Positions 1 to 7,327 of a stretch of 12,038 bases of DNA are shown piece after piece. The translations under genes were made by a program, and so were the position numbers. Positions within the stretch are counted from its first letter, which is position 1; each line of letters begins with the position of its first letter. Where the stretch lies: assembly GCA_000432995.1 (NCBI GenBank), contig HF972654.1:1-12038 (forward strand), written 5' to 3'. The notes beneath the pieces were generated by a model. That model saw only the letters and a list, made by a program, of their open reading frames with translations. It was not told where the DNA came from and searched no databases. Source of the DNA: Clostridium sp. CAG:1013. Its GTDB lineage: Bacteria; Bacillota; Clostridia; Oscillospirales; Acutalibacteraceae.

Positions 1-662
1 TCGCCATCGGCTCCATGATGGGTTCCGGCGGCCTGATCGTTATGGACGAGACCACCTGTATGGTGGATATCGCCAAGTTCTTCCTGGAGTTCACCGTGGA
101 TGAGTCCTGCGGCAAATGTACTCCCTGCCGCGTGGGTACCAAGCGCCTGCTGGAGATTCTGAACAAGATCACCTCCGGCAACGGCACCTTGGAGGACATC
201 GACAAGATGGAGGAGCTGTGCTACGAGTCCTGCGGCAAATGTACGCCCTGCCGCGTGGGCACCAAGCGCCTGCTGGAGATCCTGAACAAGATCACCTCTG
301 GCAACGGCACCCTGGAGGACATCGACAAGATGGAGGAGCTGTGCTACTACATCAAGGAGAACTCCCTGTGCGGCCTGGGTCAGACCGCGCCCAACCCTGT
401 GCTTTCCACACTCAAATATTATCGCGACGAGTATGAGGCCCATGTGGTGGAGCACCGCTGCCCCGCCGGCGCCTGCAAGGCCCTCACCAACTACTCCATC
501 GAGGCTGACAAGTGCAAGGGCTGCACCCTGTGCGCACGTAACTGCCCGGTGGGCGCTATTACCGGCTCTGTGAAGCAGCCCCATGTCATCGACACCACCA
601 AGTGCATCAAGTGCGGCGTCTGCATGGAGAAGTGTAAGTTCGGCGCTGTGGTGAGAAAATAA
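1..662 (+). CDS. hydB: NADH-binding (NuoF/HydB/HndC-like) subunit of [FeFe]-hydrogenase, C-terminal part, with internal duplication
   Basis: The gene is open at the left edge; the frame starts at base 3 (A-I-G-S-M-M-G-S-G-G-L-I-V-M-D-E, typical of the NuoF family just before its cluster domain). In this family the subunit binds FMN and NADH in the missing N-terminal part and passes electrons between NAD(H) and the hydrogenase and ferredoxin clusters in the cytoplasm. Visible parts in order: the N3 [4Fe-4S] motif ESCGKCTPCRVG, then SLCGLGQTAPNP with the fourth Cys ligand, then a C-terminal 2x[4Fe-4S] ferredoxin domain (CKGCTLCARNCP and CIKCGVCMEKC). That extra domain fits HydB/HndC better than plain NuoF. 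The stop TAA is 17 nt before hydA, which supports a hydrogenase operon. The oddity is that 41 residues around the first Cys motif occur twice in tandem (102-224 and 225-347). The family is certain; the exact physiological acceptor is inferred. Confidence 0.9.
   Translation, partial: AIGSMMGSGGLIVMDETTCMVDIAKFFLEFTVDESCGKCTPCRVGTKRLLEILNKITSGNGTLEDIDKMEELCYESCGKCTPCRVGTKRLLEILNKITSGNGTLEDIDKMEELCYYIKENSLCGLGQTAPNPVLSTLKYYRDEYEAHVVEHRCPAGACKALTNYSIEADKCKGCTLCARNCPVGAITGSVKQPHVIDTTKCIKCGVCMEKCKFGAVVRK
102..347 (+). repeat. In-frame tandem duplication, two 123-bp copies inside hydB
   Basis: Copy 1 is 102-224 and copy 2 is 225-347. Both encode the same 41 residues, starting ESCGKCTPCRVG and ending EELCY. 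I count five base differences (122/245, 137/260, 158/281, 176/299, 189/312), all silent: Thr ACT/ACG, Gly GGT/GGC, Ile ATT/ATC, Ser TCC/TCT, Leu TTG/CTG. The first 20 and last 35 bases are identical. A family member with one copy would read TVDESCG...ELCYYIKENS, so exactly one unit is extra. It could be a real duplication or an assembly join of two alleles. Confidence 0.95.
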
Positions 663-679
663 GAAAGGAGTGTGCGAAC

Positions 680-2416
680 ATGGAACAGGTCAATGTGAAA
701 ATCAACGGCGTTTCCTATGAAGTGCCTGCGGATTCCACCATCCTGGAAGCCGCCCGCTACGCCGGTATCGATATCCCCACCCTCTGCTACCTGAAAGACA
801 TCAACCAGATCGGTGCATGTCGTATGTGCATGGTGGAAGTGAAGGGCGCCCGGTCCCTGGTGGCCGCTTGCGTGTACCCTGTCAACGAAGGCATGGAGGT
901 GTTCACCAACACCCCCAAGGTCCAGGAATCCCGCAAGATGACCCTGGAACTGCTGCTTTCCGTCCACGACCGGAAATGTCTGTCCTGCGAGCGCAGCGGT
1001 AACTGCGAGTTCCAGAAGCTGTGCAACGAGATGGGCATCGAGGTAGAAAACCGTTTTGAAGGTTCTCTGCCTGCCGGTAAGAAAGATTATTCCACGCTGT
1101 ATCTGGAGCGCAACAATGCCAAGTGCATTCTGTGCCGCCGCTGCGTTGCCGCCTGCCAGAACCAGCATGTTTCCGTTATCGGCGCCAATAACCGTGGTTT
1201 TGACACCGAGATCGGCTGTGCTTTCGAGAAGCCCCTGGGCGATGTTGCTTGCGTGGCCTGCGGCCAGTGCATCGTTAGCTGCCCCACCGGCGCTTTGACC
1301 GAGAAGGACAACACTCAGGAAGTTATCGACGCCATCAACGATCCCGAGAAGATCGTTATCGTCCAGACTGCTCCCGCTGTGCGCGCTGCTCTGGGTGAAG
1401 AGTTCGGTATGCCCATCGGCACCAACGTGGAGGGCAAGATGGTTGCCGCTCTCCGTCGTCTGGGCTTTGACAAGGTGTTTGACACCGACTTCGGCGCTGA
1501 CATGACCATTATGGAAGAGGCCAACGAGTTCATCGATCGGGTGAAGAACGGCGGCAAGCTGCCCATCATCACCTCTTGCTCTCCCGGCTGGGTCAAGTTC
1601 TGCGAGCACTATTATCCTGACCTGGTGGACAATCTGTCCTCCTGCAAGTCTCCTCAGAACATGACCGGCGCTCTTATCAAGACCTGGTATGCTCAGAAAG
1701 AGGGCATCGATCCCACGAAGATCGTTTCTGTCTCCGTCATGCCTTGCGTGGCCAAGAAGTTCGAGATCAACCGTGAGGATGAGGACGGCGCTGGTCTGCC
1801 CGACGTGGACATCAGCATCACCACTCGCGAGCTGGCTCGCTTGATCAAGAAGGCTCAGCTGAACTTCGACCGTCTGCCTGAGGAGAAGTTCGACGACGCC
1901 ATGGGTGTGTCCACCGGCGCTGCCGTGATCTTCGGCGCTACCGGCGGCGTTATGGAAGCTGCTCTGCGTACTGCTGCTGAGATCCTGGAAGGCAAGGAGC
2001 TGGAGTCTGTGGACTTCACCGAGGTCCGCGGCACCGAAGGCTTCAAGGAAGCTGTTTACAAAGTGGCCGGTATGGATGTGAAGGTGGCTGTTGTCAGCGG
2101 TCTGTCCAACGCCGACGCTCTGCTGAAGAAGGTCCGCTCCGGCGAGGCTGACTATCAGTTCATCGAGGTCATGTGCTGCCCCGGCGGCTGCGTTAACGGC
2201 GGCGGCCAGCCCATCCAGAGCTCTACCAATCACAGCTTCTACGATATCAAGAAGCTGCGCGCTCAGGCCCTGTATGATCAGGACAAGAACATGCCTCTGC
2301 GTAAGAGCCATCAGAACCCCGTGGTTCAGAAGTGCTACGAGGAGTTCCTGGGAGCTCCCGGCAGCCACAAGGCTCACGAACTGCTCCACACCACTTATGT
2401 GAAGCGGGGCTATTGA
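680..2416 (+). CDS. hydA: NADH-dependent [FeFe]-hydrogenase catalytic subunit (HydA/HndD type)
   Basis: 578 residues; ATG preceded by AAAGGAG (664-670). It makes or oxidises H2 at the H-cluster, in the cytoplasm, most likely as a complex with the upstream HydB and a HydC not in the window. Domains: N-terminal [2Fe-2S] ferredoxin fold (Cys36, 47, 50, 64); His-Cys3 cluster (His96, Cys100, Cys103, Cys109); two [4Fe-4S] motifs (Cys149/152/155/159 and 191/194/197/201); then the H-cluster domain with L1 TSCSPGW (298-304), L2 MPCVAKKFE (354-362) and L3 EVMCCPGGCVNGGGQP (496-511). It ends AHELLHTTYVKRGY without the C-terminal extra [2Fe-2S] domain of the Thermotoga protein, so it is closest in layout to HndD. 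L1 has Ser where the classical motif has a second Cys, and L3 has an extra Cys (MCC for MAC). Family assignment is very secure. Confidence 0.96.
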   Translation: MEQVNVKINGVSYEVPADSTILEAARYAGIDIPTLCYLKDINQIGACRMCMVEVKGARSLVAACVYPVNEGMEVFTNTPKVQESRKMTLELLLSVHDRKCLSCERSGNCEFQKLCNEMGIEVENRFEGSLPAGKKDYSTLYLERNNAKCILCRRCVAACQNQHVSVIGANNRGFDTEIGCAFEKPLGDVACVACGQCIVSCPTGALTEKDNTQEVIDAINDPEKIVIVQTAPAVRAALGEEFGMPIGTNVEGKMVAALRRLGFDKVFDTDFGADMTIMEEANEFIDRVKNGGKLPIITSCSPGWVKFCEHYYPDLVDNLSSCKSPQNMTGALIKTWYAQKEGIDPTKIVSVSVMPCVAKKFEINREDEDGAGLPDVDISITTRELARLIKKAQLNFDRLPEEKFDDAMGVSTGAAVIFGATGGVMEAALRTAAEILEGKELESVDFTEVRGTEGFKEAVYKVAGMDVKVAVVSGLSNADALLKKVRSGEADYQFIEVMCCPGGCVNGGGQPIQSSTNHSFYDIKKLRAQALYDQDKNMPLRKSHQNPVVQKCYEEFLGAPGSHKAHELLHTTYVKRGY

Positions 2417-2438
2417 TCCCATACTGATACGCTATGAT

Positions 2439-2473
2439 AAAAACGTGCTGGGTTTCGGCCTGGCACGTTTTTT
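2439..2473 (+). terminator. Intrinsic terminator after hydA
   Basis: AAAAACGTGC (2439-2448) pairs with GCACGTTTTT (2463-2472). The helix can extend inward by two G-T and two G-C pairs to leave a TTTCGG loop. The T run at 2468-2473 completes a rho-independent terminator that closes the hydrogenase operon. Confidence 0.88.
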
Positions 2474-2497
2474 GCGTTTACTGCCGGCTGCTGCGGG

Positions 2498-2526
2498 TTG
2501 CGTCCGGCCTTTCCCTGGTGTATAAT
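2498..2526 (+). promoter_or_regulatory. Probable sigma-A promoter for the DUF218-pyr operon
   Basis: A perfect -10 TATAAT (2521-2526) lies 17 bases after a weak -35 TTGCGT (2498-2503). It sits between the hydA terminator and the DUF218 start at 2566, the only clear promoter position ahead of the seven-gene run. The -35 matches the consensus only at TTG, so an activator or weak basal activity is possible. Confidence 0.55.
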
Positions 2527-2565
2527 AATCACCACAAAGGGTTTTGAAAAAGGCGGAATGGTTTC

Positions 2566-3336
2566 ATGAAACGAGTTCTCTTCGCGCTGCGCGTGGCGGG
2601 CTGTGTGCTCTGCTGCGTGGGCTGCGTGTTTTTCTTCCTGCCGGTGTTTCGCGGCGGGTTCGGTCTTGGAGCAGCTTTCGGCGAGTTTATCTGTTTGCTT
2701 GGTTTAGGATTGCTGCTGTTTTTTGGGAAGCTGTCACGGCAGGGTGGATGGAAGCAAGCCTGCGTCCGGCTGGTTACCGCGTTTTATTGTTTGGGTCTTG
2801 CCTGGGCAGTATATCTCTCCGGGTTGATGCTGTCTGTCCAATCCAATACGCCCCCGGAGAACACCAACGTCATTGTGCTTGGTGCTCAGGTGTACAGCGC
2901 GGAGCGGATGGGGGTTAGCTTGACCGGCCGGGTGAATGCGGCATATGAGTACCTTTCTGAGAACCCAGAGTCTCTGTGCATCGTCACTGGCGGCCAGGGC
3001 GGGGACGAGCCCTGCCCAGAAGCGCTCACTCAGAAGAACGTGCTCGTTGGTATGGGGATCGACGAGGACAGGATCTTTGTGGAGGACCAGTCCCACAATA
3101 CCCGGGAGAACTTGACCTTTGCCATGGAGATCGCCCAGGAGGAGAATATGGGGGAGGACGTGGCCATAATCACTCAAGGGTTCCACATGTACCGAGCCAT
3201 GCAGCTTGCCAAGGCTGCTGGCTTTACGCCCTACGCTTTGATTGCGGAGACTGATCCCCTATTGTTCCCGGAATATTACGGAAGAGAGCTGCTTTCCCTG
3301 ACAAAATGGTGGGTCGAGCGGCTTGTGATAGAATGA
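2566..3336 (+). CDS. Membrane-anchored YdcF/SanA/ElyC-like DUF218 protein
   Basis: 256 residues; ATG with AGGCGG at 2551-2556. The N-terminus has three hydrophobic stretches (about 5-25, 32-53, 66-90) that should be membrane helices, followed by a DUF218 domain (about 100-250): NVIVLGAQV, SLTGRVNAAYEYL, IVTGGQGGDE (139-148), EA, GI..DRIFVEDQSHNTRENL (170s-183) and ITQGFHMYRA. These are the conserved blocks of the family. YdcF, SanA and ElyC are linked in other bacteria to envelope integrity or peptidoglycan-lipid carrier metabolism, but the chemistry is not settled, so no reaction is assigned. It is the first gene after the promoter and ends 17 nt before pyrC, so it is probably co-transcribed with the pyr genes. 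The C-terminal domain probably lies outside the membrane; this is inference. Confidence 0.85.
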   Translation: MKRVLFALRVAGCVLCCVGCVFFFLPVFRGGFGLGAAFGEFICLLGLGLLLFFGKLSRQGGWKQACVRLVTAFYCLGLAWAVYLSGLMLSVQSNTPPENTNVIVLGAQVYSAERMGVSLTGRVNAAYEYLSENPESLCIVTGGQGGDEPCPEALTQKNVLVGMGIDEDRIFVEDQSHNTRENLTFAMEIAQEENMGEDVAIITQGFHMYRAMQLAKAAGFTPYALIAETDPLLFPEYYGRELLSLTKWWVERLVIE

Positions 3337-3353
3337 TGGAAAGGAGTGCGGCT

Positions 3354-4619
3354 ATGCGACTGCTGCTTCAAAACGCCCGTTTGATTGATCCCTCTCAGGG
3401 GTTGGATCAGGTGGGAGATCTCCTGCTGGAGGATGGAAAGATCGCCCAAATGGGGAAGGATCTGTCTGTGGAGGACGCCCAGATCATTGATGGGACGGGT
3501 CTGGTGGCGGCTCCCGGCTTGGTGGACATGCATGTGCACCTGCGGGACCCTGGTTTGACCTATAAGGAGGACGTGTATTCTGGCTGCCGTGCCGCCGCTG
3601 CGGGAGGTGTTACCAGCCTACTGGCCATGCCCAATACGAAACCTGCCATGGACACCCCGGAAACTGTCCGGGATCTGCTGGAGCGGGCTAAGACAGCAGA
3701 TGCCGCTGTTTACACCGCTGCTTGTATCACCAAAGGCCTGGGAGGGGAAGAGCTCACCGATCTGGCGGACTTAAAGGAGGCGGGAGCCATCGCTCTCAGC
3801 GATGACGGCCGCCCCGTGGTGAATACCCGCCGCCTGTTGGAAGCTCTGGAGCAGGCTCCCTCTCTGGGAATGCTGGTTACCGCTCACTGTGAGGATTTGT
3901 ACCTGGCCTCCGGTGGCCTGATGAACGAAGGGGAAGTGTCTCGGAAACTGGGTGTACAGGGCATTCCTGCTGCTGCCGAGGACTGCGGCACTGCCCGGGA
4001 GATCGCTGCGGCTGCGTCTATTGGAGCGCCTATTCACATTTGCCATGTGAGCACCAAGGGCTCTGTGGAGCTAATCCGCGACGCTAAGGCCAGGGGAGTG
4101 AAGGTCACTGCAGAGACTTGTCCCCACTACCTGTTGTTGACAGAGGAGGCTTTGGAAGGCCGTGACGCTGATTTCCGGATGAATCCTCCTCTTCGCACTG
4201 AGGAGGACCGACTGGCCCTGATTGAGGGGTTGAAGGACGGCACTCTAGATGCTATTTCTACGGACCACGCGCCTCACTCTCCTGAGGAAAAGGCAGACTT
4301 CCTGAAGGCGCCCAATGGTTCTATCGGTATGGAAACCTCTCTGGCCGCTACGCTTACCGCTTTGGAGGGAGAGATGACTCTTTCGGAGATCCTCCAGAAG
4401 ATGAGCTGGAACCCGGCTAAACTGTTGGGGATCCCCGCTGGTACTCTTCAGGTGGATGCTCCCGCAGATGTGGTGGTGTTCGATCCGGAGCGGTGTTGGA
4501 CCGTGGATGAGAACGCCCTTCACGGAAAGAGCAAAAACACACCCTTCAAGGGGATGACTTTAAAGGGGAAGGTGGCCATGACCATCTTCCATGGCCGGAT
4601 CGTTTACGACGGCCGGTAA
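3354..4619 (+). CDS. pyrC: Dihydroorotase, class I
   Basis: 421 residues. Reversibly cyclises N-carbamoyl-L-aspartate to dihydroorotate, the third step of UMP synthesis. Visible metal-site residues: HxH at His60/His62 (DMHVHLRDPG), Asp151 (LSDDGRP), His178 (AHCED), His231 (CHVSTKGS) and Asp304 (STDHAPHS). AMPNTKP and ETCPHYL are further dihydroorotase signatures. Length and ligand spacing fit the Bacillus-type enzyme of about 425 residues. The start at 3354 is chosen because GGAAAGGAG (3338-3346) lies 7 bases upstream and the protein then begins MRLLLQNARLID, the usual beta-strand start; in-frame ATGs at 3333 and 3336 would lie before or within this site. The gene follows DUF218 after 17 nt and precedes pyrF by 63 nt. 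Confidence 0.96.
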   Translation: MRLLLQNARLIDPSQGLDQVGDLLLEDGKIAQMGKDLSVEDAQIIDGTGLVAAPGLVDMHVHLRDPGLTYKEDVYSGCRAAAAGGVTSLLAMPNTKPAMDTPETVRDLLERAKTADAAVYTAACITKGLGGEELTDLADLKEAGAIALSDDGRPVVNTRRLLEALEQAPSLGMLVTAHCEDLYLASGGLMNEGEVSRKLGVQGIPAAAEDCGTAREIAAAASIGAPIHICHVSTKGSVELIRDAKARGVKVTAETCPHYLLLTEEALEGRDADFRMNPPLRTEEDRLALIEGLKDGTLDAISTDHAPHSPEEKADFLKAPNGSIGMETSLAATLTALEGEMTLSEILQKMSWNPAKLLGIPAGTLQVDAPADVVVFDPERCWTVDENALHGKSKNTPFKGMTLKGKVAMTIFHGRIVYDGR

Positions 4620-4682
4620 ATTTGGCAGAACCGGGGGTCCACCCCGCGACCATATAATTTGAAAAGGGAAAGGACGATTCCT

Positions 4683-5618
4683 ATGTCGATGGACAAACTG
4701 ATTGAAAAGATCGTGGAAAAACAGAACCCCACTGTGGCTGGCTTGGATCCCAAGCTCAGCTATATTCCGGACTATATCCGGGAAGCCAGCTATGCGAAAT
4801 ACGGTAAGACTCTGGAAGGGGCCGCCGACGCGCTGCTCACCTTCAATAAAGGGCTGATCGATGCCTTGTGCGATATTGTTCCCGCTGTAAAGCCTCAGGC
4901 AGCCTACTATGAGATGTACGGCTGGCAGGGCGTGAAGGCCCTCACCGAGACCATTGCCTACGCTAAGGAGCACGGCATGTTCGTCATCACCGACGGCAAG
5001 CGCAACGACATCGGTGCAACCATGACCGCTTATGCCGCCGCTCATCTGGGCGAGACTCAGGTGGAGGAAGTTGTCTGCGAGCCTTTCGGCGCTGACGCTC
5101 TGACGGTCAATGGCTATCTGGGCACCGACGGCATCAAGCCTCTGGTGGAGGTGTGCCAGAAAGGTGACAAGGGCATTTTTGTGCTGGTTAAGACCTCCAA
5201 CCCTTCCTCTGGAGAGCTCCAGGACCGTCCTCTGGCTGACGGTGAGACTGTGTACCGGGCTATGGGCGCTATGTGCGAGGGCTGGGGAGAGCAGCTTCCC
5301 GGCAAGTACGGTTACAGCGGTGTAGGCGCTGTGGTGGGTGCAACCTATCCTGCTCAGCTGGGCGAGCTTCGTGCCGCCATGCCTCACACCTTCTTCCTGG
5401 TACCCGGTTACGGTGCTCAGGGCGGTGCTGCAGACGACGTGGCCCCTGGCTTTGACGCCAACGGCTTGGGTGCTGTGGTCAACTCTTCTCGGGGTATCAT
5501 GTGCGCCTGGCAGAAAGAGGGCGTGGACGGCAGCCAGTTTGCCGAAGCAGCCCGCCGGGAAGCCATCCGCATGCGTGACCAGATCGTGGGTCGCGTAGGG
5601 AAGATCACCCTGCCCTGA
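4683..5618 (+). CDS. pyrF: Orotidine 5'-phosphate decarboxylase, long (type 2) form
   Basis: 311 residues. Decarboxylates OMP to UMP, the last step of de novo pyrimidine synthesis. Evidence: LDPKL at the first strand, KPQAAYYE with Lys70, the catalytic block DGKRNDIG (Asp104, Lys106, Asp109), TVNGYLGTDG, KTSNPSSGE, the phosphate-binding VPGYGAQGG and NSSRGI. The length near 310 and the KTSNPS block mark the longer PyrF subfamily rather than the 230-240 residue type. ATG 4683 is chosen because AAAGGA (4669-4674) is 8 bases upstream; a TTG at 4659 lies before this site and the ATG at 4689 is too far from it. The stop is 24 nt before pyrK. Confidence 0.96.
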   Translation: MSMDKLIEKIVEKQNPTVAGLDPKLSYIPDYIREASYAKYGKTLEGAADALLTFNKGLIDALCDIVPAVKPQAAYYEMYGWQGVKALTETIAYAKEHGMFVITDGKRNDIGATMTAYAAAHLGETQVEEVVCEPFGADALTVNGYLGTDGIKPLVEVCQKGDKGIFVLVKTSNPSSGELQDRPLADGETVYRAMGAMCEGWGEQLPGKYGYSGVGAVVGATYPAQLGELRAAMPHTFFLVPGYGAQGGAADDVAPGFDANGLGAVVNSSRGIMCAWQKEGVDGSQFAEAARREAIRMRDQIVGRVGKITLP

Positions 5619-5642
5619 ACGTGAATGAGGAGAAGCAGAACT

Positions 5643-6401
5643 ATGAAATATGATTCCAAACTTTGTAAACTGGTGTCCGCCCGGGCGCTGACCAAGGATG
5701 TGTTCGATTTTGTCCTGGAATGCCACGAACTGGCGGCGTTGGCCAACCCTGGCCAGTTTGCCCAGATCCGTCTGCCTGGCCACACTTTGCGCCGGCCTAT
5801 CTCTATCTGCGGTATCGATAAGACCGCCGGAACCCTCCGTTTCGTGTTTCAGATCCGGGGAGAGGGCACTGCGGAGCTGGCTCAGTTCCAGCCCGGCAGC
5901 CAGATCGAGATCCTGGCTCCTCTGGGCAACGGATTCCCTGTAGACATTTCTAAGCGCACTCTGCTGGTGGGCGGCGGTATCGGTGTTCCCCCCATGCTGG
6001 GCGTTGCCGCAGAGCTGAAAGACAAGGCCGTAGCAGTACTGGGTTTCCGTAATAAGGATGCTGTGATCCTGGAAGAGGACTTCCAAAAGGTGGGAGCAAA
6101 AACTCTCATTGCTACGGATGATGGTTCCTATGGCCACCATGGTCTGGTAACGGATCTGTGCAAGGATGAGGAGTTCGACTGTGTTATGGCCTGTGGTCCC
6201 GCCCCTATGCTGAAAGCTGTGAAAGCCCTGGCGGACCAGCGTGGAGTGCCCTGCTATGTATCTTTGGAGGAGCGGATGGCCTGCGGTATCGGTGCCTGCT
6301 TGGGATGCGCTGTGGCTCTCAATAAAGAGGACGGCACCCAGTATTTCGGTCATGTGTGCAAAGACGGCCCGGTGTTCGAGTCCCACCGGGTGGCATGGTA
6401 A
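5643..6401 (+). CDS. pyrK: Dihydroorotate dehydrogenase electron-transfer subunit
   Basis: 252 residues. In class 1B dihydroorotate dehydrogenase this subunit carries FAD and a [2Fe-2S] cluster and passes electrons from the PyrD flavin to NAD+. Domains: ferredoxin-reductase-like FAD-binding barrel with RRPISIC (50-56), NAD-binding domain with GGGIGVPPM (110-118) and ACGPAPML, and C-terminal [2Fe-2S] site with Cys214, Cys219, Cys222 and Cys239 (CGIGACLGC...HVC). ATG 5643 is chosen because TGAGGAGA (5626-5633) fits as its ribosome-binding site; an in-frame ATG at 5625 overlaps that site and would add six residues foreign to the family. The stop TAA overlaps the ribosome-binding site of pyrD. 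Its presence with pyrD identifies the NAD-linked enzyme, which suits an anaerobe. Confidence 0.95.
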   Translation: MKYDSKLCKLVSARALTKDVFDFVLECHELAALANPGQFAQIRLPGHTLRRPISICGIDKTAGTLRFVFQIRGEGTAELAQFQPGSQIEILAPLGNGFPVDISKRTLLVGGGIGVPPMLGVAAELKDKAVAVLGFRNKDAVILEEDFQKVGAKTLIATDDGSYGHHGLVTDLCKDEEFDCVMACGPAPMLKAVKALADQRGVPCYVSLEERMACGIGACLGCAVALNKEDGTQYFGHVCKDGPVFESHRVAW

Positions 6402-6415
6402 AGGAGGGGGAGAAT

Positions 6416-7327
6416 ATGGCAGATTTGCGAGTTAATGTGGCAGGTGTGGAGTTTTCTAACCCCCTGATCGCTGCGTCTGGTACTTTCGGTTTCGGTCGGG
6501 AGTATAACGAGTTTTATCCCCTCTCTGCGCTGGGAGGCATTTCCTGCAAAGGCATCACTATCAAGGAACGGCCCGGCAATCCTCCGCCTCGTGTGACGGA
6601 GACCCCCGGAGGCATGCTCAATGCTGTGGGACTGCAAAATCCTGGTGTGGACCACTTTATCAAGGAAGACCTGCCTTGGCTTTCTCAGCAGGGGACCAAG
6701 ATCATTGCCAATGTGGCGGGCAACGCCCCTGAAGACTACTGTGCCACCGTGGAAAAGCTGAACGATACCTGTGTGGACATGGTGGAGCTGAATATTTCCT
6801 GCCCCAACGTGAAGCAGGGCGGCGTCCAGTTTGGCACCACCACCGAGGGCGTGTACGGCATCACCTCGGAAGTGCGCAAGCACTGCAAAAAGCCTCTGAT
6901 GGTGAAGCTGTCTCCCAACGTAACGGATATTTCCGAAATGGCTGTGGCGGCGGAGAGCGCAGGCGCTGACGCCATTTCCATGATCAATACTCTCACCGGC
7001 ATGCGCATCGATATCCGCACCCGCCGGCCAATCATTCGGAACAACACCGGCGGTATGTCTGGCCCTGCCTTGTTGCCCATCGCTCTGCGGATGGTGTGGC
7101 AGGCTTCCCAGAAGGTGAAGATCCCCATTGTGGGTTTGGGAGGCATCTCCACCTGGCAGGACGCGGTGGAAATGCTCCTGGCTGGCGCCACGGCTCTTCA
7201 GATCGGCACCGTGCTGTTCACCGATCCTTACGCTCCTATCAAGATCGCGGAAGGTCTGTCTCAGTACATGGAGGACAACGGGATCAAGAGCCTGTCTGAG
7301 CTCACAGGAGGTGTGCGTCCTTGGTGA
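6416..7327 (+). CDS. pyrD: Dihydroorotate dehydrogenase, class 1B catalytic subunit
   Basis: 303 residues. FMN enzyme oxidising dihydroorotate to orotate; works as PyrD2K2 with the adjacent PyrK. Evidence: FSNPLIAASGTFGFG, NAVGLQNPG (69-77), the active-site loop NISCPNVKQGG with catalytic base Cys129 (Cys is typical of class 1, Ser of class 2), VKLSPNVTDI, INTLTG, GGMSGPALLPIALR and the FMN phosphate site GLGGI/GATALQIGT. No N-terminal membrane segment, so it is cytosolic. ATG 6416 is chosen because AAGGAGG (6401-6407) lies 8 bases upstream; an ATG at 6356 lies inside pyrK. The stop overlaps the start of the downstream phosphatase gene. Confidence 0.96.
   Translation: MADLRVNVAGVEFSNPLIAASGTFGFGREYNEFYPLSALGGISCKGITIKERPGNPPPRVTETPGGMLNAVGLQNPGVDHFIKEDLPWLSQQGTKIIANVAGNAPEDYCATVEKLNDTCVDMVELNISCPNVKQGGVQFGTTTEGVYGITSEVRKHCKKPLMVKLSPNVTDISEMAVAAESAGADAISMINTLTGMRIDIRTRRPIIRNNTGGMSGPALLPIALRMVWQASQKVKIPIVGLGGISTWQDAVEMLLAGATALQIGTVLFTDPYAPIKIAEGLSQYMEDNGIKSLSELTGGVRPW
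7306..7327 (+). promoter_or_regulatory. Strong ribosome-binding site and stop/start overlap at the pyrD-phosphatase junction
   Basis: AGGAGGTG (7306-7313) inside the end of pyrD serves the next gene. Two starts are possible: TTG 7321, with better spacing, or GTG 7324, which overlaps the pyrD stop as GTGA and gives the usual family N-terminus MTTLYIVRH. Either way the two genes overlap and are probably translationally coupled. Confidence 0.75.

Noticed and set aside
491..2422. A very long open frame on the minus strand opposite hydB and hydA (643 codons).
   Set aside because: The plus strand holds a textbook hydrogenase with all metal motifs. The antisense frame reads as a low-complexity His/Ala/Leu-rich product with no family resemblance and results from codon bias.
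4622..4658. A TATAAT (4653-4658) with TTGGCA (4622-4627) between pyrC and pyrF, around a CGGGG/CCCCG hairpin, as an internal promoter.
   Set aside because: The spacer is 25 bases, far from 17, and no other good -35 is present at the right place. The hairpin has no T run, so it is not a terminator either. Left as unproven.
4560..6386. A 608-codon open frame on the minus strand opposite pyrF and pyrK.
   Set aside because: The same shadow effect: the opposite strand carries two clear enzymes, and the antisense product has no recognisable motif and no ribosome-binding site that I could see.
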